The notes beneath the pieces are model-generated. The model saw only the letters and a program-made list of their open reading frames with translations, did not search any database and was not told the origin of the DNA. A stretch of DNA of 39,619 bases from Gammaproteobacteria bacterium (GTDB lineage: Bacteria; Pseudomonadota; Gammaproteobacteria; Steroidobacterales; Steroidobacteraceae): assembly GCA_028870355.1 (NCBI GenBank), contig JAGWPU010000078.1, positions 1-39,619 of the forward strand, written 5' to 3'. The stretch's first letter is position 1; each line of letters begins with the position of its first letter. Position numbers and translations under genes: made by a program. Positions 8,014-16,279 of this stretch are shown here, piece by piece.

Positions 8014-9035
8014 TGACGTCGTTCCTGATCATTGCCGCGGTGATGACCGCGGTCGCGGTTGCGCTGGTCGCAACGCCGCTGCTCAAAGGGGGTCGCCATC
8101 GCGCGATCGCGGTGGTTGTCGCGGTGCTGATGGTCGGCGGGGCCGGCGGGCTCTACGAGACCTGGTCGAACTGGAACTGGTCGCCCGCACACCAGGCGCA
8201 GGCGCCGGTGAGTCCCGAAGTCGCCGCGATGGTCGCGAAGCTCGAGCGACACCTGCGACACGATCCGGGCGACCTGTCCGGCTGGCTGATGCTCGGGCGA
8301 TCCTACATCGCGGTTGGCCGCCTGGACGATGCGATCATGGCGTTCGACCGTGCGTTGACGCTGAGCCGTGGCAAGAACCTCGACGCGACGATCGGCTACG
8401 GTGAAGCGCTCAGTCTTCAGGCGGGCGGCGTGATCACACCGCAGGCCGCGCAACTGTTCGAGCAGGCGGTCACGATGGCGCCGACCGATCCGAAGGCATT
8501 GCTGTACGGCGGCTTCGCGGCGGCGGTGCGCGGCGACAGCGATCTCGCGCGCAGCCGCTGGGAGGCCTTGATCGCGATGCATCCTCCGGCGCCGGTCGTC
8601 CAGCTGCTGCAGGCGAAGATCGCGCAGCTCGGGCCCCCGTCCACCGCTGCCGCGACGCCGGGGATGGCTGCAGCCACGGGCGCGGCGGGCGGTCCGACGG
8701 TGTCGATCGACGTGACGCTGGCGCCGAGCCTGCGCGCACGCTTGCACGGTCCGGCAACGCTGTACGTGTTCGCCGCCCAGCCCGGGGTGCGTGGCCCACC
8801 GCTCGCGGTGAAGCGCCTGACCACGGCTGCGATTGGCAAGCCGATCGAGCTGTCGAGCGCGGACTCGATGGTTCCCGGCCGGTCGTTCGCGGTCGGACAG
8901 CGGGTCGTGCTGACCGCGCGAGTGAGTTTCGACGGCCAGCCGACCGCGGCGGCGGGGGATCTGGTCGGCGAGAGCGCATATCAAGTGGAACCGAAGGGCA
9001 AGGTCAGTCTGGTGATCGATCGCGTCGAACCCTAG
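8013..9035 (+). CDS. ccmI: Apocytochrome c chaperone CcmI (TPR protein)
   Basis: Chaperone that captures the C-terminal helix of apocytochrome c for the CcmFH lyase. It has 340 residues: two N-terminal transmembrane helices (about 4-22 and 30-48), a TPR region (about 65-200, with GWLMLGRSYIAVGRLDDAI and similar helical pairs), a Pro/Ala linker, and a C-terminal periplasmic beta domain (VSIDVTLAPSL onward). The ATG at 8013 overlaps the ccmH stop. It is the last ccm gene. The following gene starts 12 bases on, so it may be cotranscribed. Confidence 0.9.
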   Translation: MTSFLIIAAVMTAVAVALVATPLLKGGRHRAIAVVVAVLMVGGAGGLYETWSNWNWSPAHQAQAPVSPEVAAMVAKLERHLRHDPGDLSGWLMLGRSYIAVGRLDDAIMAFDRALTLSRGKNLDATIGYGEALSLQAGGVITPQAAQLFEQAVTMAPTDPKALLYGGFAAAVRGDSDLARSRWEALIAMHPPAPVVQLLQAKIAQLGPPSTAAATPGMAAATGAAGGPTVSIDVTLAPSLRARLHGPATLYVFAAQPGVRGPPLAVKRLTTAAIGKPIELSSADSMVPGRSFAVGQRVVLTARVSFDGQPTAAAGDLVGESAYQVEPKGKVSLVIDRVEP

Positions 9036-9047
9036 AAGGAGGGGCCG

Positions 9048-10763
9048 ATGAGCGTCGTGAAGGCATTGTTCGCGGGCCGGATCCCGACCGAGAGTCTGCT
9101 GCCGTACCCACCGCTGAAGGACAAGGATCGCGAGTCGCTCGGCCTGATCCTGGACGCGATCGATCAGTTCCTCGCGCCGAAGCAGGGCGACTTCAAGCGC
9201 TGGGACCGGGAGGGTGCGCAACCCGCCGAGTTCATCCAGGGACTGCGCGACCTGGGCCTGTTCGGCCTGATCATTCCCGAGGAGTACGGCGGGATCGGCC
9301 TGTCGAACGCCGCGTACGCGCGCGTGCTCTCGCAGACCAGTCGCCACGACAGTTCGGTGTCGCTCACGATCGGCGCACACAGCTCGATCGGGATGAAGGG
9401 ATTGCTGCTGTTCGGCACCCCGGATCAGAGGACGAAGTACCTGCCGCGACTCGCGAGCGGGGAGCTGATCGCCGCGTTCTGTCTCACCGAGGCGGGCGCT
9501 GGATCGGATGCCGCGTCGATTCGCACCCACGCCGAGAGGAACCCCGACGGGAGCTGGACGCTGACGGGCGAGAAGATCTGGATCACGAACGGCGGTATTG
9601 CGGACCTGTACACCGTGTTCGCGCGCACGCCGACCGAGGCCGGCAAGATCACCGCGTTCCTGGTGGAGGCGCGCTGGCCCGGCGTGAGCCACGGTCAGCA
9701 CGAGGACAAGATGGGAATCCGCGCGTCCTCGACGACGACCGTGAATTTCGATCGGGTGCGCGTGCCGCCGGAGAACGTGCTGGACACCGAGGGCAAGGGC
9801 TTCAAGGTCGCGATGGCGATCCTGAACAACGGCCGCACGGGCCTCGGCGGGGGCGCGGTCGGGGGGATGAAGAGCCTGATCGCGCTCGCGACGGCGCAGG
9901 CGAAGGAGCGTCGGCAGTTCGGACGCCCGATCGCCGAGTTCGATTTGGTGCGGGAGAAGATCGCGAACATGATGGTCGACTGCTTCGCGGCCGAAAGCGT
10001 GGTCTGGATGGTCGCGCACGCGATCGATTCGGGCTCGGACGATTACTCGACCGAGGCGGCGATCAGCAAGATCTTCGCGAGCGAGGCGATGCAGCGCACC
10101 GCGTACGAAGCGCTGCAGATCGCGGGCGGCAGCGGCTTCATGCGCGACTATCCCTACGAGCAGACGGTGCGGGACAGCCGGATCCTGACGATCTTCGAGG
10201 GCACCAACGAGGTGCTCCGCCTGTACGTCGCGCTGTCGGGGCTCAAGGACCTCGGACGGTCGTACGCGGAGCTGCGCTCGGCGCTCGATGACATCTTCAA
10301 CAACCCCATCAAGGGCTTCGGGGTGCTCGGCGACTATGCGGAGAAACGGCTCACGCAGGCGACCGGGATCGGCCGGGATCGCATCTCGACCGAGCTGCCG
10401 GCGGCGTTGCGCGAGCCCGGCGAGATCCTCGAGAAGTACACGCTGGAGCTCGCGAAGGCAGCCGACTACGTCCTGCGACGCTACGGCAAGGGCGTCGCCG
10501 AACGGCAGTTCGAGCTGAAGCGGATCGCGGATATCGCGATCGATCTGTTCGTCGGCGCGTGCGTGCTGTCGCGCGCGGCGGCGCTGCAGGCCGATCCGCG
10601 CACGGCCGCGTCGGCGGGCTCGATCGCGACCCTGTTCGCCCAGCGAGCGAAGCGGCGGATGGCGGAGACGATCCGGCGGATCACGCGCAACGAGGACGAT
10701 GCACTGCGCGCCGTCGCGGCGTTCGCGCTCGAGGAAGGCCGATACCCGTGGGACGTGCTCTGA
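9048..10763 (+). CDS. Acyl-CoA dehydrogenase, VLCAD/ACAD9-like
   Basis: FAD-dependent alpha,beta-dehydrogenation of an acyl-CoA. Its 571 residues make it longer than a standard acyl-CoA dehydrogenase (about 380), because of a C-terminal helical extension as in VLCAD/ACAD9. Family motifs are CLTEAGAGSDAAS, WITNGG and RILTIFEGTNE, the last carrying the expected catalytic Glu at E384. A strong AGGAGG site precedes the ATG. It follows ccmI closely but is functionally unrelated, and it converges on the MarR gene at 10774. Substrate chain length cannot be read from sequence; a long-chain fatty acyl-CoA is the family default. Confidence 0.9.
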   Translation: MSVVKALFAGRIPTESLLPYPPLKDKDRESLGLILDAIDQFLAPKQGDFKRWDREGAQPAEFIQGLRDLGLFGLIIPEEYGGIGLSNAAYARVLSQTSRHDSSVSLTIGAHSSIGMKGLLLFGTPDQRTKYLPRLASGELIAAFCLTEAGAGSDAASIRTHAERNPDGSWTLTGEKIWITNGGIADLYTVFARTPTEAGKITAFLVEARWPGVSHGQHEDKMGIRASSTTTVNFDRVRVPPENVLDTEGKGFKVAMAILNNGRTGLGGGAVGGMKSLIALATAQAKERRQFGRPIAEFDLVREKIANMMVDCFAAESVVWMVAHAIDSGSDDYSTEAAISKIFASEAMQRTAYEALQIAGGSGFMRDYPYEQTVRDSRILTIFEGTNEVLRLYVALSGLKDLGRSYAELRSALDDIFNNPIKGFGVLGDYAEKRLTQATGIGRDRISTELPAALREPGEILEKYTLELAKAADYVLRRYGKGVAERQFELKRIADIAIDLFVGACVLSRAAALQADPRTAASAGSIATLFAQRAKRRMAETIRRITRNEDDALRAVAAFALEEGRYPWDVL

Positions 10764-10776
10764 CCGGCGCCGGTCA
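10761..10776. other. 16-bp perfect palindrome containing both convergent stop codons
   Basis: TGACCGGCGCCGGTCA reads the same on both strands. Its ends are the TGA of the acyl-CoA dehydrogenase and the TGA of the minus-strand MarR gene. It could form a short hairpin in either transcript, but has no T-run. Confidence 0.5.
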
Positions 10777-11217
10777 ACGCTGCGCTTCGACGACCTTGAG
10801 CAGTTCCTCGAGCAGTTCCGTCGCCGCGACGAGCCGCGCGGAGTCGACGTGGGCGAGGATTTCGCGCCGGAACGCCTCGGCTTCCGCACGGACCTTGGTG
10901 TAGAGGCGGGTGCCGGCCTCGGTCAGCGCGACGTACTTCACGCGACGGTCGGTCGTCGAGGGTTCGCGGGTCACCAGCTGCGCCTTCACCAGCCGATCGA
11001 TCATCGCGACCATCGTCGCGCCCTCGACGCCGAGCTTGTCCGCGAGCTCGGTCTGAGACAGCGGCGTCTTCGACTTCGCGGTCACGGTCACCGCGGGCCA
11101 ACCGGCCTGGCTGATCCCGAGGTGCCTCAGGCGGCGGTCGAGCGCCTGACGCCACGCACGCGCGGCGGCGTGCAGGGCGCTCGCAAAGCGTTCTTCGATC
11201 GGTGTCGCGGTGCTCAT
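10774..11217 (-). CDS. MarR-family transcriptional regulator
   Basis: Winged-helix repressor of 147 residues, the usual MarR length. The recognition region (LSQTELADKLGVEGATMVAMIDRLV) and wing (REPSTTDRRVKYVALTEAG) are clear. The C-terminal helix would form the dimer interface. A perfect inverted repeat at 11227-11246, just upstream of its ATG, suggests autoregulation. The divergent CBS-domain gene begins about 90 bases from the operator and may be a target. Ligand unknown. Confidence 0.9.
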   Translation of the reverse strand: MSTATPIEERFASALHAAARAWRQALDRRLRHLGISQAGWPAVTVTAKSKTPLSQTELADKLGVEGATMVAMIDRLVKAQLVTREPSTTDRRVKYVALTEAGTRLYTKVRAEAEAFRREILAHVDSARLVAATELLEELLKVVEAQR

Positions 11218-11226
11218 TTCTGACTA

Positions 11227-11246
11227 ATGATTAGGCAACTAATCAT
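11227..11246. promoter_or_regulatory. Candidate MarR operator (perfect 8-4-8 inverted repeat)
   Basis: ATGATTAG-GCAA-CTAATCAT is a perfect palindrome with a 4-base centre, the usual shape of a MarR dimer site. It lies 10-29 bases upstream of the MarR start codon inside an AT-rich patch (11220-11250) that stands out from the GC-rich surroundings and probably includes the promoter. Confidence 0.7.
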
Positions 11247-11333
11247 ATAATACCGGGTCCAACGGGGGAACGTTCGCTGCGACGGCGATGTCGATCCTGG
11301 CGAGCCGATCGCGGCGGAAAGGAGCGGGAAGCG

Positions 11334-11900
11334 ATGGAAGAGAACCTGTTGAGCGCTTCGAAGGTCACCGGCGAGGGATTTCTGGCTCCGCGCGCGGTCA
11401 ACGACGGGCGGTCGATCGATCCGGAGGAACCGGCGATCCTTGCGATCACCGATTTCACCCGCGAGACGCCGATCACCGTGGACGAGGACCGGCCGATCGA
11501 CGCCGCACTGGAGGACATGATCCGCTTCGGCGTCCGCGCGCTGCTGGTGCTGCGCGAGCGACGGATCGCCGGCTTGATCACCTCCTACGACATCCAGGGC
11601 GAGCGGCCGCTGCAGTTCCTGCAGACCTCGACCTACGAGCATCACCGGGACGTGCGGGTCGGGCACATCATGACCCCATGGAACGAGTTGCTCGCGCTCG
11701 ATTGGGATGCCGTGCGCCACGCGCGCGCGGGCGAGCTCCTCGAGGTCCTGCGGCGCGTCGGACGCACGCACCTGCTGCTGATCGAGCGGGGCGCGGATCG
11801 ACGGTCCGTGGTCCGCGGTCTCGCGTCGCGGGCCCGCTTCGAGCGCCAGGTTCGACCCGCGCCGGCGGGGCGAGTCAGCGCCGCGCGCGCCGCGACCTGA
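11334..11900 (+). CDS. CBS-domain pair protein
   Basis: Protein of 188 residues with two CBS-type repeats. The first is around 40-90 (TPITVDEDRPIDAALEDMI, then ALLVLRERRIAGLITSYDI), and the second around 105-165 (VGHIMTPWNELLALDW, then THLLLIERG). CBS pairs usually bind adenine nucleotides and act as energy sensors; no attached effector domain is present here. It is divergent from marR, whose operator lies between the two genes. Its last 26 bases overlap the convergent permease gene. Confidence 0.75.
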   Translation: MEENLLSASKVTGEGFLAPRAVNDGRSIDPEEPAILAITDFTRETPITVDEDRPIDAALEDMIRFGVRALLVLRERRIAGLITSYDIQGERPLQFLQTSTYEHHRDVRVGHIMTPWNELLALDWDAVRHARAGELLEVLRRVGRTHLLLIERGADRRSVVRGLASRARFERQVRPAPAGRVSAARAAT

Positions 11901-13200
11901 CGAATACCGTATAGGCGTAGAGCGGCAGGCCGCCGACGAGGAGCGCCGCGCCCCACAGGTTCGCGTCGCGGCCCGCGCCGCCGATCGCCCACAGCGAATA
12001 GAGCGCCGCCACGGTCCCGAGCGCCGTCAACGCGCCGCGGCCGAGGCGGGCGCCGGGCATTCGGCCGGTCCACGCGAGGCGCACCAGGGCGAGGCCGCTG
12101 ACGCCGTAGAGCACGAGGCAGGCGCTCGTCGACACCAGCAGCATGAACGTGAAGATGTCGACCGTGGACTGCCGAGTGTTCAGCAACAGCAGGACCGTGA
12201 CCAGGACGCTGCCGAACACGATCGCCGCCACCGGGGTGCCACGTTTCGAGTCGCGACCGAAGACCTCGGGAAACGCGCCGGTTCGCGCCATCGCGTGAGG
12301 CAGCTCTCCCTGGAGCAGGATCCACCCGTTCAGCGCGCCGATCGCGCTGACGGCGGCGAACAGACTGACCGTCGGGCGTGCCCAGCCGCCCCAGAGCGAA
12401 GCGGCGAGATCCGCGAACGGTGCGCCGGACCGCGCCAGCTGCGCCTCCGGGATCTTCAGGAGCACGGCCCCCGAGGCGAGCGCACACAGCAATGCGGTGA
12501 TCAACGCGCCGAAGAAGGTGGCGAGCGGGATCGTGCGTGCGGGGTTTCGAACCCGGCTCGCCGGCACGGTCGCCGACTCCAGTCCCATCAGCGCGAACAG
12601 GGTCATCGTCGTCGCGGCGCCCACCCCGGAGAAGGAGATCGGTACGGTCGCGGCCGCCGTCGCGAGATCCTGTGACCGGATCACGAACGGCGCGGCGATC
12701 GCGATCGCGATCAGCGGGATCACCTTGAGCACGGTGGTCACCGACTGCACCCAGCCGCTCGCACGGATCCCGTAACAGTTCACCGCGGTCAGCGCCCAGA
12801 CGAGGAACAGCGTCAACACCTCCGGCGCCGCGGGGATCGCGCGGATCCACGGGAACGGGGCGGCGAGATAGCTCACCGCGCTCAGCGCGATCGCGGCATT
12901 GCCGACCCAGATCGAGATCCAGTAGCCCCAGGAGACGACGAACGCGACCAGCGGACCGAACGCCTGCCGGGTATAGGCGTACGGGCCTCCGGCCTCCGGA
13001 TGCGCGCGGCTCAACTGCACGTACATGAACGCGAGCAGCAGCGCGCCGGCGGCCGCGACCGCCCACGCGATCAGTCCGTTCACGCCGTAGGGGGCGAGTG
13101 AGGCGGGCAGCAGGAAGACGCCGCCGCCGATCGAGTTTCCGACGACGAGCGCGACGCACGTTCCCAGGCCGACTCGCTGTCGCTCGTTCGCGGATGACAT
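11875..13200 (-). CDS. APC-superfamily amino acid or amine permease, AdiC/PotE-like
   Basis: Inner-membrane transporter of 441 residues with about 12 transmembrane helices. The N-terminal unwound-helix motif reads NSIGGGVFLLPASLAPYG, and the PEAGGPYAYTRQAFGP stretch is typical of the basic amino acid/polyamine antiporter branch. The substrate cannot be fixed; amino acids, agmatine or polyamines are the family norm. It is divergent from the PotF-like gene (112 bases between starts), which may hint at a related substrate. A TATAGT -10-like box lies within 15 bases of the ATG, so the transcript could have a very short leader. Confidence 0.85.
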   Translation of the reverse strand: MSSANERQRVGLGTCVALVVGNSIGGGVFLLPASLAPYGVNGLIAWAVAAAGALLLAFMYVQLSRAHPEAGGPYAYTRQAFGPLVAFVVSWGYWISIWVGNAAIALSAVSYLAAPFPWIRAIPAAPEVLTLFLVWALTAVNCYGIRASGWVQSVTTVLKVIPLIAIAIAAPFVIRSQDLATAAATVPISFSGVGAATTMTLFALMGLESATVPASRVRNPARTIPLATFFGALITALLCALASGAVLLKIPEAQLARSGAPFADLAASLWGGWARPTVSLFAAVSAIGALNGWILLQGELPHAMARTGAFPEVFGRDSKRGTPVAAIVFGSVLVTVLLLLNTRQSTVDIFTFMLLVSTSACLVLYGVSGLALVRLAWTGRMPGARLGRGALTALGTVAALYSLWAIGGAGRDANLWGAALLVGGLPLYAYTVFVRSRRARR

Positions 13201-13312
13201 CGGGCGCGACTATAACGACATCCGGTGATGCAAGGGAAGCGTTGACGGTCGCGCTCGCGCGCGCGATCGGACACAATACCCCCGTTGGAGCGCTTTTCCC
13301 CCGGGGGAGTCG

Positions 13313-14434
13313 ATGCACGGCCGAATCCGTCTTGCGCTGATCGCGATCGGGGTCATCGGACTCGTGACGCTGGTGTGGAGCCCGCTCGCGTCGCCGGGTG
13401 ACGGCACCCCGAATCACCGGCTGTTCATCTACAACTGGGCCGATTACATCGGTCCGCACACGATCGAGGAGTTCGAGCGGGATACCGGGATCCGGGTGAT
13501 CTACGACACCTACGATTCCGACGAAACGATGGATGCGCGGCTGATGGCCGGACGATCGGGGTACGACGTCGTGAGCGCCGATGCCGACTTCTACGGCCGG
13601 GAGATTCGGGCAGGGGTCTATCAGCCGCTCGACAAGCGGCGCCTGCCGAACTGGAAGGCGCTCGACCCCCGGGTGCTCGCGATCGAGTCCAAGTACGATC
13701 CCGGCAACCGGTACGCGATGCCGTACCTGCACTACGTGAACGGCTTTGCGTACAACGTCGACATGATCCGGAAGCGGATGCCGAATGCGCCCGTGGACAG
13801 CCTGCGGATGCTGTTCGACCCGAAGGTCGTCTCGCACTTCGCGGACTGCGGCGTGACCTTTCTCGACTCGCCGAAAGACGTGATCGAACTCGCGCTGCGC
13901 TACCTGCACCTGAACCCGGCGAGCACGCGGCCACAGGACTTCGCCGCCGCCGCGCGGCTCCTGCTCAAGGTCCGCCCGTACATCCGGACCTTCGACTCGG
14001 TCGCCTACATGAACGGGCTCGCGAACCGCGACCTGTGCCTCGTGATGTCCTGGTCGAGCGACTACGCGGTCGCGAGGGAGCGCGCAGCCGCGGTCGGCGT
14101 GAAGCTGAACCTTAAGTTCACGGTGCCGAAGGAAGGCGCGAACCTCGACTTCTCGTCGCTCCTGATCCCGGTCGGCGCCCCGGACACGGACGCCGCGTAC
14201 CGGTTCCTGAACTTCATGATGCGACCGCGCGTGATCGCCGACGTGACCAACTCGATCTACTACGGCAACGACAATCTCGAGTCGCGGCCGTACGTGACGC
14301 CGTGGATCCTCGCGGATCCGGCGCTCTATCCGACGCCGCAGATCGAGAAGCGGCTGTACCTCGCACCCGAGGTCGACACCACGACCGAGCGGCTGCTGAC
14401 CCGAACCTGGACCTTGATCAAGACGGGCAAGTGA
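13313..14434 (+). CDS. PotF-like periplasmic substrate-binding protein
   Basis: Periplasmic binding protein of an ABC importer, 373 residues. The N-terminal hydrophobic segment (about 6-24) is a signal peptide or anchor. Similarity to E. coli PotF (putrescine) runs the whole length: IYNWADYIGP, MPYLHYVNGFAYN, CGVTFLDSP, and the C-terminal RTWTLIKTGK. Of the PotF ligand contacts known to me, W42, D44, Y45, W247 and D250 are kept, but the position of PotF Asp278 is S281. Losing that carboxylate argues against simple diamine binding. Its permeases (14460-16258) are convergent, and its ATPase is probably the one at 26587. The ligand could be a quaternary or modified amine (inference). Confidence 0.88.
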   Translation: MHGRIRLALIAIGVIGLVTLVWSPLASPGDGTPNHRLFIYNWADYIGPHTIEEFERDTGIRVIYDTYDSDETMDARLMAGRSGYDVVSADADFYGREIRAGVYQPLDKRRLPNWKALDPRVLAIESKYDPGNRYAMPYLHYVNGFAYNVDMIRKRMPNAPVDSLRMLFDPKVVSHFADCGVTFLDSPKDVIELALRYLHLNPASTRPQDFAAAARLLLKVRPYIRTFDSVAYMNGLANRDLCLVMSWSSDYAVARERAAAVGVKLNLKFTVPKEGANLDFSSLLIPVGAPDTDAAYRFLNFMMRPRVIADVTNSIYYGNDNLESRPYVTPWILADPALYPTPQIEKRLYLAPEVDTTTERLLTRTWTLIKTGK

Positions 14435-14459
14435 GCGCGCGTCGGCGGTGCGATGCGCC

Positions 14460-15305
14460 TCACGGGGCGGCTTCGCTGCGCTCCGCGAACTGCTGCTCGC
14501 GCAGCCGCTGGCGCTCCGCGCGGCGCAGCGTCGCGCCCGCGATCAGGACGCACGCGCCGACCAGCGCGATGATCAGGCTCGCGAGCGCGTTGATGTCCGG
14601 GGTCACGCCGAGCTTCACCTTCGAGTAGATCACCATCGGCAGCGTGCTCGCGCCGGGTCCCGAGACCAGGCTCGAGATCACCAGGTCGTCGAGCGACAGG
14701 GTGAGGCACAGCAGCCAGCTCGACACGAGCGCGGGCGCGATGATCGGCAGGGTCGTGTCGAGGAACGCCCCGACCGGGCCGGCGCCGAGGTCCATCGCCG
14801 CTTCCTCGAGCGAGCGATCGGCGCTCTGCAGGCGTGATTGCACCGTGATCGTGACGTAGGAGGTGCAGAACGCGATGTGCGCGATCACGATCGTGAGCGC
14901 GCCGCGATGCGGCCAGCCGATCGTGTTCAACATCGAAATGAACAGCAGCAGCTGCGTGATGCCGGTGATGATCTCGGGCATCACCAGCGGCGCGTTCACC
15001 ATGCCGGTGAGCAGGAAGCGGCCGCGAAAGCGCCGGAACCGCACCAGCGCGATCGCGGCGAGCGTGCCGAGGACCACGGCGCCGGTGGACGCGGTGATCG
15101 CGATGCGCAGCGACAGCCAGGCGGCATCGAGGATCTGCGGGTTGTGCAACAGGCGGTCGTACCACACGGTGGAGAATCCGCCCCAGACGCTCACCAGCGC
15201 CGACTGGTTGAACGAGTACGCGATCAGCACCAGCATCGGCAGGTAGAGGAACGCGATGCCGGCGAACAGGATCGTCATCAGCACCGGCGATGCGCGCTGA
15301 TCCAT
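14460..15305 (-). CDS. PotI-like ABC transporter permease
   Basis: Inner-membrane subunit of 281 residues with six transmembrane helices. The ATPase-coupling EAA loop is visible as LEEAAMDLGAGPVGAFLDTTLP. It is highly similar in layout to PotI (SFNQSALVSVWGGFSTVWY near the start, SLDDLVISSLVSGPG later). It starts two bases after the potH-like stop, so the two permeases are one operon. It would pair with the PotF-like protein encoded convergently next door. Confidence 0.92.
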   Translation of the reverse strand: MDQRASPVLMTILFAGIAFLYLPMLVLIAYSFNQSALVSVWGGFSTVWYDRLLHNPQILDAAWLSLRIAITASTGAVVLGTLAAIALVRFRRFRGRFLLTGMVNAPLVMPEIITGITQLLLFISMLNTIGWPHRGALTIVIAHIAFCTSYVTITVQSRLQSADRSLEEAAMDLGAGPVGAFLDTTLPIIAPALVSSWLLCLTLSLDDLVISSLVSGPGASTLPMVIYSKVKLGVTPDINALASLIIALVGACVLIAGATLRRAERQRLREQQFAERSEAAP

Positions 15306-15307
15306 GC

Positions 15308-16258
15308 TCAGGACTCCAGCTGCTTGACGTTGTAGTGCTGGTAGATCGCGATCGGGCCGACCAGGAACACCAGGAACACGATCGACACCGCGGCGGCGAC
15401 CGGCCAGTCCCGATTGCTGAAGAACTCGTCCCAGAGCACGCGACCGATCATCAGGTTGTTCGGGCCGCCGAGGATCGAGGGGATCACGAATTCACCGATC
15501 GCCGGGATGAACACCAGCATCGATCCGGCGATCACGCCGGGCATCGACAGCGGCAGGGTCACGTCGAGGAACGCGCGCCACGGGGGACTGCCGAGGTCGG
15601 CCGCCGCCTCCAGCAGGCTCGCGTCGAGCTTCTCCAGCGTCGCGAACAGCGGCAGCACCATGTACGGCAGGTACGAGTAGATGATCCCGAGGTAGACCGC
15701 GGGCGTCGTCTGCATCAGCATCAGCGGCCGGTGGATCAGACCGAGGTGCAGCAGCACCCAGTTCAGGACCCCGTGTTCCTGGATGATGCCCTCGAGCGCA
15801 TAGACTCGCAGCAGGAACGAGGTCCAGAACGGCAGGATGATCACCATCAGCAGGACGTTCTGCAGGCTCTTCGAGGAGCGCGCGATCGCGTACGCCATCG
15901 GGTAGCCGACCAGCAGGCAGATCAGCGTCGAGAAGAACGCGGTGCGCAGCGAATACAGGTACGAGAGCACGTAGACGTCGTCGGTGAACAGGTACTTGTA
16001 GTTCGCGAAGTTCAGCGCGAGACGGATGTGGTCGTTCGCGCCGACGGTTAGAATGTCCGAGAACGGCGGTACCCGCAGCGTCAGGTCGGCGAAGCTGATC
16101 TTCAGCGCGAACGCGAACGGGATCAGGAAGAAAACGAACAGATACGCGAGCGGCGGTGCGATGATCAGCCACTTGCCGTGGCGCTCCATCCAGCGTGCGA
16201 AGCGGGGGCGCCGGTAGGGCGCCGGGGACGATGCGGGCCGCGAGTCGGCGATAGTCAT
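15308..16258 (-). CDS. PotH-like ABC transporter permease
   Basis: Inner-membrane subunit of 316 residues. It has a cytosolic N-terminal tail, then six helices, with the EAA loop LLEAAADLGSPPWRAFLDVTLP and the PotH-type stretch GSMLVFIPAIGEFVIPSILGGP. First gene of the potHI-like pair. Its ATG is only 21 bases from the divergent start of the TetR-oxygenase fusion, so the promoter must overlap that coding region unless a later Met (M24, ERHGKWL) is the true start. E. coli PotH has a comparable N-terminal tail, which favours the ATG at 16258. Confidence 0.92.
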   Translation of the reverse strand: MTIADSRPASSPAPYRRPRFARWMERHGKWLIIAPPLAYLFVFFLIPFAFALKISFADLTLRVPPFSDILTVGANDHIRLALNFANYKYLFTDDVYVLSYLYSLRTAFFSTLICLLVGYPMAYAIARSSKSLQNVLLMVIILPFWTSFLLRVYALEGIIQEHGVLNWVLLHLGLIHRPLMLMQTTPAVYLGIIYSYLPYMVLPLFATLEKLDASLLEAAADLGSPPWRAFLDVTLPLSMPGVIAGSMLVFIPAIGEFVIPSILGGPNNLMIGRVLWDEFFSNRDWPVAAAVSIVFLVFLVGPIAIYQHYNVKQLES

Positions 16259-16279
16259 GGGTTACCAGGCCAGGTGAAC

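Noticed and set aside
12700..12720. Many GCGATCGC-type octamers (for example repeated near 12701) resembling HIP1 repeats
   Set aside because: They fall inside genes as Ala-Ile codon runs (GCG ATC GCG) and follow from the strong GC third-position preference; no periodic or intergenic pattern.
13242..13277. TTGACG and CACAAT as a sigma-70 promoter for the PotF-like gene
   Set aside because: The spacing of about 24 bases is far from the usual 16-18.
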